DNA of 64,000 bases from an uncultured Methanobacterium sp. (GTDB lineage: Archaea; Methanobacteriota; Methanobacteria; Methanobacteriales; Methanobacteriaceae). A model generated the notes under the pieces. It was not told the DNA's origin, ran no database searches, and saw only the letters and a list, made by a program, of their open reading frames with translations. A program made the translations under genes and the position numbers. The stretch covers positions 682,001 to 746,000 of the forward strand of contig NZ_OY762015.1 of the NCBI RefSeq assembly GCF_963665055.1, in the 5' to 3' direction. This document shows, piece by piece, positions 19,487-31,169 of this stretch. Within the stretch, counting starts at the first letter, position 1, and each line of letters begins with the position of its first letter.

Positions 19487-20659
19487 ATGAAGAAAACTCA
19501 CATTCCCCAGTTAGATGAGTTTCTGGGAGGTGGGATACCTGAAGGATCATCAGTGCTGTTTTATGCGGATCCTGGAGTTGAATGTGAGGCTTTTGGTTAC
19601 CAAACCCTGCAAAGCCGGTTGGAAGAGGGGGACCCAGGTTTCATATTCACCAACGTGACAGAACCCAGTTCCATCATTTATGAATTCGATAAATTCGGAT
19701 GGGATCTTGAAAAAAGGGTGGATGAGGAAAGGGTTTTTTTCATTGATGGATGTTCCTATTTTATAGGTGCACCTGTAACTGCCAAATATTCTATAAAAGA
19801 TTATTCCCAAGTAGAACAAGTTGTTATTGATGGAATAATGGATCTTCAGGATGGTGTTGGGGTTATAAATAATGTTTCTACCTTAATTGACTATCTGGGT
19901 GAGAATGAAACTGTTCAAATTATAAAAAAATGGAATAAACTTGCAAAATCTAAAAATACGATTTTATTATATATATTCACTGAATGGGATTATGAAACAG
20001 ATTTAGTTGATGAAATTAAAGGATCAATGGACTGCCTGGTTAATCTAAACACCATTGAAGAAAGAGTTATCATTGGACAGGGGTTCATGGTTACCAGATC
20101 ATCCTGGACCACTCCACCCAGCAGTATGGTACTTTTCAATATATTACGTCCTGGTGGAATAAAAATATTCATACCAAAAATCCTGGTGACCGGACCATTT
20201 AACGCAGGTAAATCCAGCTTTGTTAAAAAAATAGCCCCCAATTCAGTTTCAGTGGACAAGAAAGCTATGGGTCAGGTTCCAACTACAGTGGCTATGGATA
20301 TAGGACACATGGATTACAACGGATTTGAGGCTGATGTTTTCGGTACACCCGGTCAGGAACGCTTCGATCTGATACTGGATGTTCTCTCCAAAGAAGCAGT
20401 GGGTGCATTTATCCTCCTGGATTCAACTGATCCTAAAACATTTGCCCGGGCCAAAGAAATGATAAAAAAGTGCAGGGCAGAAGCCATACCCAAGGTTATT
20501 GTAGCCAACAAGCAGGATCTTCCAGATTCGTTATCCACAGATGAAATAAGGAAGGTTATGAACATAGATGAAAGTATACCCATTATCCCAGTAAGTACAC
20601 TTCATAATGAAGGAATTACCAATGCTCAAGATGCACTTTTAAACATACTATATAGGTGA
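19487..20659 (+). CDS. Degenerate KaiC-like domain fused to a Ras-like GTPase (COG2229 type)
   Basis: 390 residues in two halves. Residues 1-225 align with a RecA/KaiC domain (HIPQLDEFLGGGIPEGSSV, later FDKFGWDLEK), but the P-loop position reads ADPGVECEAF, lacking GK[T/S], and the acidic pair after the second strand is missing (FTNVTEP). It is therefore probably not an ATPase. Residues 228-390 are a small GTPase: G1 GPFNAGKSS near 235, VPTTVAMDIG, G3 FGTPGQERFD near 285, G4 NKQD near 340. The GTPase resembles COG2229/CvnD proteins that pair with roadblock proteins. It abuts the roadblock gene with no gap and is followed four bases later by a KaiC-like gene. Confidence 0.88.
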   Translation: MKKTHIPQLDEFLGGGIPEGSSVLFYADPGVECEAFGYQTLQSRLEEGDPGFIFTNVTEPSSIIYEFDKFGWDLEKRVDEERVFFIDGCSYFIGAPVTAKYSIKDYSQVEQVVIDGIMDLQDGVGVINNVSTLIDYLGENETVQIIKKWNKLAKSKNTILLYIFTEWDYETDLVDEIKGSMDCLVNLNTIEERVIIGQGFMVTRSSWTTPPSSMVLFNILRPGGIKIFIPKILVTGPFNAGKSSFVKKIAPNSVSVDKKAMGQVPTTVAMDIGHMDYNGFEADVFGTPGQERFDLILDVLSKEAVGAFILLDSTDPKTFARAKEMIKKCRAEAIPKVIVANKQDLPDSLSTDEIRKVMNIDESIPIIPVSTLHNEGITNAQDALLNILYR

Positions 20660-20663
20660 ACCC

Positions 20664-21383
20664 ATGATAGTTCGTATTACCTCAGGTATACCAGGTTTTG
20701 ATGAATTAACCGCTCCTATGAATGATCAAAGCCCTGGTTTGGGTGGTATCCCTGAAAACACAGTTACCCTTATTTATGGTCCAGAAGGAGTTGGAAAATC
20801 CATATTCTGTTCTGAGTTTGCTTATAATGGATTATCCCAGGATGAGCCATGCCTCTATTTAACAACCGACCTTGGAATAGAAGACATTTATGAAAATATG
20901 CTGGATATGGGAATTAAAATTGATGGATATCTTGAAAATGAAATGTTACACATCATAGATGCATCTGGAAGTGGTACTGAATTTGAAGATTCAAATATAT
21001 ACCAATCATCCAATGTTAAAAACCCCACTGATATCCTGGTTAAGGTAACCAGGGGTTTGAATTTTATCACTGAAAATAATCCGCGTTCTAGGGGAGTTAT
21101 AGACTCTATAACCACCATATTAGAATCTAATGATGAAATGTTAATAATGAGGGTTTTGAAAACCTACATTTTGAGGGTAAAAGATGCAGGGGGTACTGCT
21201 GTAATCACTTACATGGAAGGTGCATCAGATCCCCGTATAGAGGTACTTATTAAGTCAATGGTTGATAATATCGTTAAACTGGATGGGGAAACCATTATCA
21301 TTGAAGCCATGAAAGGCATTGGGAAAAAAGAAGCTCCTTACTATATAAGTAAAGAAGGTATTACTGTGGGTAAAGGGAAATAA
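20664..21383 (+). CDS. Single-domain KaiC-like ATPase
   Basis: 239 residues, one RecA/KaiC domain. It starts IVRITSGIPGFDELT, has a Walker A GPEGVGKSIFCSEFAYNG near residue 38, and a Walker B-like RGVIDSITTI near 143. The position of the usual KaiC acidic pair (EES) reads TTDLGIEDIYENM, so one acidic residue is kept as Asp and the other is Leu. Single-domain KaiC proteins such as ArlH switch molecular machines rather than keep time. It is four bases after the GTPase fusion and clearly in the same operon. Confidence 0.88.
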   Translation: MIVRITSGIPGFDELTAPMNDQSPGLGGIPENTVTLIYGPEGVGKSIFCSEFAYNGLSQDEPCLYLTTDLGIEDIYENMLDMGIKIDGYLENEMLHIIDASGSGTEFEDSNIYQSSNVKNPTDILVKVTRGLNFITENNPRSRGVIDSITTILESNDEMLIMRVLKTYILRVKDAGGTAVITYMEGASDPRIEVLIKSMVDNIVKLDGETIIIEAMKGIGKKEAPYYISKEGITVGKGK

Positions 21384-21411
21384 ATCCCAAAAAATAGGGT
21401 ATAGTGATAAA

Positions 21412-22104
21412 ATGAGCACTTATGAATCAGGCATACCTGAACTGGATCAACTTATATCATCAACCGGGAAACTGGATGGGTTTCCAAAAAACACCACCAC
21501 CCTGGTTTACGGACCCCCCAAGGTGGGTAAAACTATTCTTTCTTATCAATTTGCATACCATGGGCTGAGTATTAAAGAACCATGCCTCTATATCACGGCA
21601 GATGATGGAATGAAACAATTCCAACAGAACATGATGAATTTTGGATGGTTCCTGCAAAGTTCCATGGATGAAAACCTTCTGTATGTTATTGATCCAATAT
21701 CAGCACTTTCAGGAGCTCAAATTGAAAATACCAACACATATACTTTATCTAAAATTAATGACCCCACTGATTTCATGGTTAAAGTTGGATTGGGAACTCG
21801 TTTTGTTTTCAAAAAATCAAATGAATTCCGTTCTGTTATTGATTCTCTCACCACTTTCTTCACTTTTAACCCGGAAGCAATGGTTATCCGATTTTTAAAA
21901 ACATACCTGCGGCGGTTAACCGAAGCCGGTGCCACGGTGGTTGTTAATTATACTGAAGGTGTAGCCAGTGCAAATACAGAGAAAGTATTGAAATCTATTG
22001 TGGATAACAAAATAATGCTTGATGGAAATTATTTAACATTCAAATCTGGTTCTGATCTCATTGTAACCGCCGAATATGAAATCACAGATAAGGGCTTATT
22101 TTAG
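21412..22104 (+). CDS. Single-domain KaiC-like ATPase, paralogue of preceding gene
   Basis: 230 residues, similar throughout to the previous gene. It begins STYESGIPELDQLI, has Walker A GPPKVGKTILSYQFAYHG near residue 34, and Walker B-like RSVIDSLTTF near 141. The KaiC acidic pair is TADDGMKQFQQNM (Asp-Asp). Both proteins share NTYxxSxxxxPTDxxVKV and LKTYxxRxxxAG segments, so they arose by local duplication and may form a hetero-oligomer. It lies 28 bases downstream of its paralogue and 16 bases upstream of the cysteine-rich gene. Confidence 0.87.
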   Translation: MSTYESGIPELDQLISSTGKLDGFPKNTTTLVYGPPKVGKTILSYQFAYHGLSIKEPCLYITADDGMKQFQQNMMNFGWFLQSSMDENLLYVIDPISALSGAQIENTNTYTLSKINDPTDFMVKVGLGTRFVFKKSNEFRSVIDSLTTFFTFNPEAMVIRFLKTYLRRLTEAGATVVVNYTEGVASANTEKVLKSIVDNKIMLDGNYLTFKSGSDLIVTAEYEITDKGLF

Positions 22105-22120
22105 GAAAGGGTGAGATATT

Positions 22121-22618
22121 GTGAATAAAATTGACCTTCAGGAACTTTACTACTTACTAATGAGTAGCTGGATTTACAGTATTGAAAAAACCAGGGATGA
22201 ATTACTGGGTGATAACATTGCTTACACCCGGAGATTGGGCTGGAACGCCACCAGGTTTGTCATGGATCATCTTGAAAATTCATGTGGCTTCTCAGTGGAC
22301 GCTGAAGGAAAACCCCCTATTGAAATAATGAAATCAATAGTTGAATGTTTGGAAGATGCTGGTTTTATCAAGAAAGGTACAGTAACTGTTAAAGATGAAG
22401 GAAACAGGAAAATGTCAATATCTGTGACTAAATGCAGGGCTGCTGCCTGTAAAGATTTGATAAAAAAAGGAGTGGCTCCCCATGTATGTTTACGTTCCAT
22501 AATACTGGCCAATTTTTTAGAAAACCTTACCCATGAGCAGTTCAGTTACCATCTGGATGCAGACCCGGAAGGACAGCCCAGGGGTGTATGCACCAGCTAT
22601 CTATGTGACGTGAGTTGA
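22121..22618 (+). CDS. Cysteine-rich protein in the roadblock/KaiC operon
   Basis: 165 residues, soluble, family not recognised. The C-terminal half has six cysteines: KCRAAAC, APHVCLRS, RGVCTSYLC. With further Cys in ENSCGF and VECLED it could bind a metal, an Fe-S cluster or heme. The N-terminal half is helical. Overall spacing recalls small sensor/output domains such as V4R, but I cannot support that name. The start is GTG at 22121 with GGTGAG upstream. It is the fifth gene of the cassette, so it may be the input sensor. Confidence 0.65.
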   Translation: MNKIDLQELYYLLMSSWIYSIEKTRDELLGDNIAYTRRLGWNATRFVMDHLENSCGFSVDAEGKPPIEIMKSIVECLEDAGFIKKGTVTVKDEGNRKMSISVTKCRAAACKDLIKKGVAPHVCLRSIILANFLENLTHEQFSYHLDADPEGQPRGVCTSYLCDVS

Positions 22619-22648
22619 GGATGTAAGTTAAAATGAAAATTAACTCCT

Positions 22649-22815
22649 AGTAATTCATTAGATTCAGTAATTCATTAATCATGATGAGTCATTGCTCATA
22701 GTAATTTATTAGTATTGATGTGTCGTTGGTCGTGAGTAATTTATTAGTCTTGATAAATCATGGTCTTAGTAATTTATTAGTCTTGAGATGTCATTGGTCA
22801 GTATTTATTAGTATT
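22649..22815. repeat. Degenerate 32-35 bp tandem repeat array
   Basis: Units beginning AGTAATTYATTA start at 22649, 22666, 22700, 22735 and 22768; a variant starts at 22800 (AGTATTTATTAGTATT). Full units continue with a TTGATG-GTCATTGGTC-like tail, for example 22700-22734 and 22768-22799. Spacing is 17, 34, 35, 33 and 32. Because the whole unit repeats, there are no unique spacers. The array lies between the cysteine-rich gene and the TPR gene. Confidence 0.85.
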
Positions 22816-22897
22816 AAAATGATTAGTTTAACAAGTCATTACTCTTTAATAAATTTATTGAATGCAGTTACATGATAATTTGAAGGAGGAATCGCCT

Positions 22898-23806
22898 GTG
22901 GGTATTTTTGATGCTAAAAAGGACAAGGTTGCTTCCCTTAAAGTGCTATTAGAACAACTCTGGGAGTATCAGGAAGCTGAAGCCAATTTAATGGTTGAAA
23001 TTGCAACCCTCCAATACGAAATGGGAGACACGGATGATGCCATTGCATTTCTAGAAAAAGCGGTGGGAATATACCATGAATTAGGTTTTACTGAAGAAGA
23101 AGCCACGATTCTGGATCTAATCGGTGACGTATATATTAGTACAGAAAACGTTCAAAAAGCCCTGGATACATATCAAAAATCTTTTAAGTTGTGTTCATCC
23201 TTAGATATACCTTTAGCAGAGGAAGTTTTAAACAAAATTAAAGAATGTGAAATAGAACTTGAAGCTACTAAACCGAAGAATGTGAATAAAACAGCAACGG
23301 TGGAAGGTGGGTCTGATTCTATACCCAAATCAGAAGTATCAACTGGTTCTCAAGCTCCAGGTGATGAATCAATTGATTACGTGAAAATTGGTAAAAGGCT
23401 GGATGATATCATTGGACTCCTGGATGAATCCGCAGTTTATTCTACGTACCAGGAATTTGAAAACCCAATGGCTCATATGAGGGATGCCATCCAAATGGCC
23501 AGCAGTATTGGTGATCTGAAAGGAGAGGCAGCATTACTCCTTATAATGGGTGATATTACTTTAAAAGAAGAGAAAACCAAAAAATCTCTGGAATTTTTCC
23601 AAAAATCTTTAAAGTCCTTCCAGAAAATTGATGATAAAAAAGGAGAATCCATATCCTACTTGATGATGGGGACTGCCTATTTCCTGTTGGGTGAAACAGA
23701 TGAAGGTTCCAACTATCTTCGCATATCAATGGATATAATAAAACATTTAAATGATCCTGCAATTGAGAAAGCAGCTTTGGCGTTGTTGAATTCTATTTAC
23801 GACTAA
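22898..23806 (+). CDS. TPR-repeat protein
   Basis: 302 residues with two blocks of tetratricopeptide-like repeats (about 15-115 and 185-300) joined by a polar linker rich in K, T, S and P. It is likely a scaffold. An ATG at 22862 is in frame, but AAGGAGG at 22883-22889 lies eight bases before GTG 22898, giving the start MGIFDAKKDK. This resembles the MGF starts of the repeat proteins at 1331 and 42407. It is the last co-directional gene of the roadblock/KaiC region, separated from it by a tandem repeat array, so membership of the operon is unproven. Confidence 0.8.
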   Translation: MGIFDAKKDKVASLKVLLEQLWEYQEAEANLMVEIATLQYEMGDTDDAIAFLEKAVGIYHELGFTEEEATILDLIGDVYISTENVQKALDTYQKSFKLCSSLDIPLAEEVLNKIKECEIELEATKPKNVNKTATVEGGSDSIPKSEVSTGSQAPGDESIDYVKIGKRLDDIIGLLDESAVYSTYQEFENPMAHMRDAIQMASSIGDLKGEAALLLIMGDITLKEEKTKKSLEFFQKSLKSFQKIDDKKGESISYLMMGTAYFLLGETDEGSNYLRISMDIIKHLNDPAIEKAALALLNSIYD

Positions 23807-23858
23807 ATTTTTATTGTTATGATAACTGGACTTAATCCCGGTATCCATCATTTATATA

Positions 23859-23878
23859 AGGTTTCATAAACCTCGCAT
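23859..23878. terminator. Possible bidirectional hairpin between convergent genes
   Basis: AGGTTT-CAT-AAACCT is a perfect 6-bp stem with a 3-base loop at 23859-23873, followed shortly by a T5 run. It lies between the stops of the convergent TPR and glycosyltransferase genes. A terminator role is inferred. Confidence 0.4.
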
Positions 23879-23930
23879 ATTTTTGTGTATTCATACAACA
23901 AAAAGGTGTTATGTTTATTTAAAAGCATTA

Positions 23931-24902
<972 letters not shown>

Positions 24903-24906
24903 TTTT

Positions 24907-25365
24907 TCACCGTTTTAATAGGGAGTAAACAGTTCTAAGGGGAATTTTAAGGTCTTTTGAAATATCCTTAGCTGGAACTCCATTTTTATAAAGGTTTTTA
25001 ACTTTTTTAACTTTTAAGGTATCGTATTTCATTTTTCTCCCGGGTTTAAGCCGGGACCCCTTGAGATAATAAACAGTTTTCAAGGGAATACTCAGGATTT
25101 CTGCAATTTCCTGGGGTGTATGTCCTGATTTTAATAATTCTTGAATATTTTTTGCATCTTTTTCATTATACTTTTTGGGACGCCCTTTCTTTTCAACTGA
25201 TACAACAGTTACACCCAATTCCTCCAGTGCCTGAAGATACTTTGGTGAAATTCGTGAATATAAACTGGGAGGACAGCTTATTTTCTTCAGATCCGGATGC
25301 TGATCCAGGAGTTCCATGATCCTGCTGAAGGATAATGGTTTATTCACATAAATTTCGTCTTTCAA
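24907..25365 (-). CDS. Tandem helix-turn-helix protein with DUF1699-like N-terminus
   Basis: 152 residues. Residues 1-60 (PDLKKISCPPSLYSRISPKY) resemble the archaeal DUF1699 domain. They are followed by two Hin-type helix-turn-helix units with basic linkers: GRPKKYN...GHTPQEIAEILSIP and PGRKMKYD...GVPAKDISKDLKIPLRTVYSLLKR. It probably binds DNA and may regulate its own operon. It sits 24 bases downstream of the DUF530-like gene and four bases upstream of the GlcNAc-1-P transferase gene. The DUF1699 assignment is from memory. Confidence 0.65.
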   Translation of the reverse strand: MKDEIYVNKPLSFSRIMELLDQHPDLKKISCPPSLYSRISPKYLQALEELGVTVVSVEKKGRPKKYNEKDAKNIQELLKSGHTPQEIAEILSIPLKTVYYLKGSRLKPGRKMKYDTLKVKKVKNLYKNGVPAKDISKDLKIPLRTVYSLLKR

Positions 25366-25389
25366 ATGGAAAACACTCCCGGATGGTGG

Positions 25390-26952
25390 TTATTTTTTCA
25401 TCATTGCCATGAACTGTTTGGCCTTGGACGTAGCAGGTTTTTGCAGGGTTTCAAGGGTTTCTTTTTCTTTCTGAACATCTTTAAGTGGCATGGAGAATAA
25501 TTCTGAGGTTTTTTCCACCGGAATATCTCCTTCAATAGAGAGTATGGCTGCTCCCAGAGCCGGTCCCATCTGCAGGTGAAGACCTTTCATCTTCTTTTCA
25601 ACCGCGAATTTACTGGATAAAACCTTTCCCATATTGTGTACGTATTCAATCTTCAGGGGAAGGTGATCCTGCATGATCTGCACTACATCCTGTTTAAAGT
25701 CCTTGAAAGCTTTTATCTGGTTCGAATCAAGGCTGGGGCGAAGGTAAGGGAATGGGCCTGAATATTTATTCCTCCGGTCATAGGAAGTGGTTAAGTAATA
25801 GTGTAAAAGATCCCATAAAATGTATATACGGGGTATTTCTAGGAAGAGACTTTTTTCAAGGGATTCCTTTTTCTTTAAATCTTCCTGTATTGTTTCAGGA
25901 AGAACTCCATCGTTAAGGAGTCCTCTCTCTTCCAGTTCTCTTTTTAAAAAGAATTTTTTTAGGTTTTCTGGTTCATCCCCATTTTCATACTTGTTAGCAT
26001 TCCTTTCGGCAACTTCCAGTGCTTCCTGGTACTCTTCAACTTTCTTCATGTTAGAGAGGGATTTTTCAAGTAAATCCGGTAAGAAATTCAGGATCTCAGT
26101 TTCTGCATACTTAACATAACCCAGTGAAAGGGCAGTTTGCACCTGTTTGTCATTGATTATTGAAGGTTTTTTACGATGGAACTGCATCATTTCAATACGG
26201 GCATTGGAACCATACTGACTGCGGATCTCCTTTTCATAGTTGGCCTCATCCTGGGCATCAATGGTAACTCTTTTCCTAACCCATCTACCATCTTCCATTA
26301 TCTTGATAACCAGGGAGACAGTTTTAACAATTCCCCTTTTTTCCTGTTTTAAGATGCGCACCATACTGCGGAATGCTACTCTACTATGGGGGCTGAGTTC
26401 TGAGAGTTTAACCATGTAATCTCCAGAAAGTGGTAAAAATGGGATGATTTCAAGACGATAAACAGCCTCTTTATTTACATGTAAACTGAGATCATCCCCA
26501 CCACATTTGCAGTTGCCGCTAGTCAGGAGGGATAGCTCATGACCACTGTACTTACAATGGCAGGATTCACATTCCAGGGTGGCAAACTCCTCCAGGTGTC
26601 CGATTGCAATACGATGAGAGGACATGGCAGATTTAACACGGTCCAGTATATTTTTTTTGGCAGCAGCGTTGAGCCGGAAGTACTGGGTATGGCGGCTGAT
26701 ATCATACATATCCTCTGCCTTGGCCTCACCACTCAAGGGACGACCATATTTATTTATGGAACGATAAGGAGCAGTATAACCCTTAATTTCCATGGTTTCC
26801 CTCATATCCTGCAGGGTATCCATGTTCTTCTTCAGGTAAGTGTAAAGAGTCAGGAACTTTTCCGGGCTTTCAATACCACTTACTGAAATTTCCCTTCTTT
26901 TTATCTGATCCAGAAAACGCTCGGATTTCCCAATAAGTACAGATTCATTCAT
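25390..26952 (-). CDS. DUF530-like archaeal protein
   Basis: 520 residues, soluble. A putative zinc ribbon near residue 128 has CESCHC and, 20 residues later, GNCKCGG. The rest is helical with a long charged segment (about 290-400). It resembles the methanogen-specific DUF530 family, whose function is unknown. It is the first gene of a minus-strand set with the HTH gene and the GlcNAc-1-P transferase gene; spacings of 24 and 4 bases suggest an operon. Upstream is a 330-base AT-rich spacer before metG. Confidence 0.65.
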   Translation of the reverse strand: MNESVLIGKSERFLDQIKRREISVSGIESPEKFLTLYTYLKKNMDTLQDMRETMEIKGYTAPYRSINKYGRPLSGEAKAEDMYDISRHTQYFRLNAAAKKNILDRVKSAMSSHRIAIGHLEEFATLECESCHCKYSGHELSLLTSGNCKCGGDDLSLHVNKEAVYRLEIIPFLPLSGDYMVKLSELSPHSRVAFRSMVRILKQEKRGIVKTVSLVIKIMEDGRWVRKRVTIDAQDEANYEKEIRSQYGSNARIEMMQFHRKKPSIINDKQVQTALSLGYVKYAETEILNFLPDLLEKSLSNMKKVEEYQEALEVAERNANKYENGDEPENLKKFFLKRELEERGLLNDGVLPETIQEDLKKKESLEKSLFLEIPRIYILWDLLHYYLTTSYDRRNKYSGPFPYLRPSLDSNQIKAFKDFKQDVVQIMQDHLPLKIEYVHNMGKVLSSKFAVEKKMKGLHLQMGPALGAAILSIEGDIPVEKTSELFSMPLKDVQKEKETLETLQKPATSKAKQFMAMMKK

Positions 26953-27284
26953 CGTATTCCTTCGTTAATGTGTGATTTTACCCGATTTGTAAAGGTGAGA
27001 TATATTTAAGAAAATAGAGATATTCTAATAATCTATTACCTCATTAATACCTGATTAGCAATTAAATACTCTATTATCCATCAATTCACCACTTAATCAA
27101 TAAATTTCATCCAGCACTGTCACTTTGACAACCACTATTGGATATTCTCATTATATATCACAAATTTGGCTTTATATATTAATTTGGTTCAATTTGCCAT
27201 TATCCAATATTAGGATTCTTGAATATTGGGTATTATGAATACAGGGCCATTATCCTGAATATCCAAGACCCCCAATATACTTAT
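26953..27284. other. AT-rich intergenic region
   Basis: About 330 bases between two minus-strand genes. It contains several near-palindromic CCATTATCC/GAATATTGGG stretches at 27190-27270, downstream of metG and perhaps part of its termination region. No ORF is supported. Confidence 0.4.
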
Positions 27285-29645
<2,361 letters not shown>

Positions 29646-31163
29646 ATGGTTTCCATCTCTTTTTTAAACCCCCTATCACCAGAGGGAAAAGACATTGTAA
29701 GGGAATTGGGCAGTTTTGAAGGGATATCAGAGGATATTCCAGAACTTAGAAGTTTAGTAGCCCACAATCCATCCCAGGAAATTGTTGATGATCAGGAAAT
29801 ACCATCCAATTACCTGGAACTTGCCTTGAAGAGGATGGAATGGTATATCCAGAAAAAACATGACCGGGAATTTAACAGCAGGAAATATGCATTTCTTTCG
29901 GATTATGCCATAACCAAGTATGATGTTATCTCATTTTACCTTCTTTGCCAGGCTATTGGAGTTAAATTTGGACCTAACTCTCGTGAAACCAGGGTCATGG
30001 TGGAGGCACAGGGTGATCTGGTCCAGGAAAGATTGGGTAAATTACGTACTGAAGAAAGCAGGTTAATTGTGGAAAAATCCCTGCAGATGTTACTGAAAGA
30101 TGACCTGGTACACTGGACCTTCTTCCAGGAGTTATTAAGCAGCCGTAAGATACGCCTCACTGATCTGTTACTGGACAGAGGAGAACTGATACTGGATAGG
30201 GAAGATTTCCTGGACCGGTTCGGGCCCAGGATAAAGCAACGTAACCCCAGCAGCATGTACGAGCTGTTAATTGGGGATGAACTCAAGGAACTTATCATGG
30301 TCAAGATGATCATGCAGGAAACCGAGGACTACATTAAACAGGTTTATGAAAAGGCACGGATCATGGTAGAACCCAACCCCATACTCCTGGAACTGGCTGA
30401 TGAGGTGGCCGAGGTACTGGCCGAGCCAATGCAGAGCTACGGTTATGGCTCGGGTAGAGGTGGAAGTGGGCCAATGAAAGCCGGTCCACTGAACCCTCTG
30501 GCATTTCCACCCTGCGTAAAGAAAGCCCTGGAGGGTATAAAATCAGGGGGGCGGAACGATGCCATAGTACTCTTTATGACACCGTTTGTTTCCTATGCTC
30601 GGTTGTATCCTGATGTTTTCAGGATGAACCTCTCCAAACGTATCTCTGACCAGGATCCACAGCTGGAAGTTACAGAAAACGAGGTTCTGCCACTTATCTA
30701 CGAGGCTGCCCAGCGATGTGTACCGCCATTATTTGATGACCAGCCTCAGGAAAAGGTTAACATAAATGCCAAGCTTGGTTTTGGAATGCACTCCTCCCTG
30801 AAAATGGAGCACGAGGGTGAAACCACCTGGTACACTCCCATGAGTTGTGAGAAGATAAAACTACACCTACCCCATCTTTGCCGGCCAGATGAAGTTTGTA
30901 AAAAGATAGGTAACCCCTTAAGTTACTATAACCGGATGATATGGGAAGTGAGGAACCTGGATACGGAAGGGCCTGATTCGGGTAATTCTGGTGTAGATAG
31001 TAATGGAAATTCTGGTACAACTGGTAAAGAACATACTGATAGCAGTGGTAAAAATAGTGGTGATGCTGTTAAAGGCCAGTACAATGTTAACAGTGCACCG
31101 AAAGGTAAAACCATCCAATCAAATAAACAACAATCATCAAATAAAAAATCAGGGGAGGCCTAA
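29646..31163 (+). CDS. priL: DNA primase large subunit
   Basis: 505 residues. PriL modulates the catalytic subunit and helps initiate primers at replication forks. The C-terminal Fe-S domain supplies cysteines in FPPCVKKALEG, AQRCVPPLF, MSCEKIKLH and RPDEVCKKIG, consistent with the four cluster ligands. After about residue 430 there is a low-complexity tail rich in S, G, N and K (NSGVDSNGNSGTTGKEHTD-like), longer than in many archaeal PriL proteins. It ends seven bases before the priS ATG, so the two subunits are co-transcribed. Confidence 0.95.
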   Translation: MVSISFLNPLSPEGKDIVRELGSFEGISEDIPELRSLVAHNPSQEIVDDQEIPSNYLELALKRMEWYIQKKHDREFNSRKYAFLSDYAITKYDVISFYLLCQAIGVKFGPNSRETRVMVEAQGDLVQERLGKLRTEESRLIVEKSLQMLLKDDLVHWTFFQELLSSRKIRLTDLLLDRGELILDREDFLDRFGPRIKQRNPSSMYELLIGDELKELIMVKMIMQETEDYIKQVYEKARIMVEPNPILLELADEVAEVLAEPMQSYGYGSGRGGSGPMKAGPLNPLAFPPCVKKALEGIKSGGRNDAIVLFMTPFVSYARLYPDVFRMNLSKRISDQDPQLEVTENEVLPLIYEAAQRCVPPLFDDQPQEKVNINAKLGFGMHSSLKMEHEGETTWYTPMSCEKIKLHLPHLCRPDEVCKKIGNPLSYYNRMIWEVRNLDTEGPDSGNSGVDSNGNSGTTGKEHTDSSGKNSGDAVKGQYNVNSAPKGKTIQSNKQQSSNKKSGEA

Positions 31164-31169
31164 TATAGT

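Noticed and set aside
22649..22815. Possible CRISPR array
   Set aside because: The repeats are degenerate, and the whole 34-base unit repeats, so there are no unique spacers; no cas genes are nearby.
25820..26119. 99-codon plus-strand ORF inside the DUF530-like gene
   Set aside because: Serine/phenylalanine-rich shadow frame antisense to a coding region; no ribosome site.
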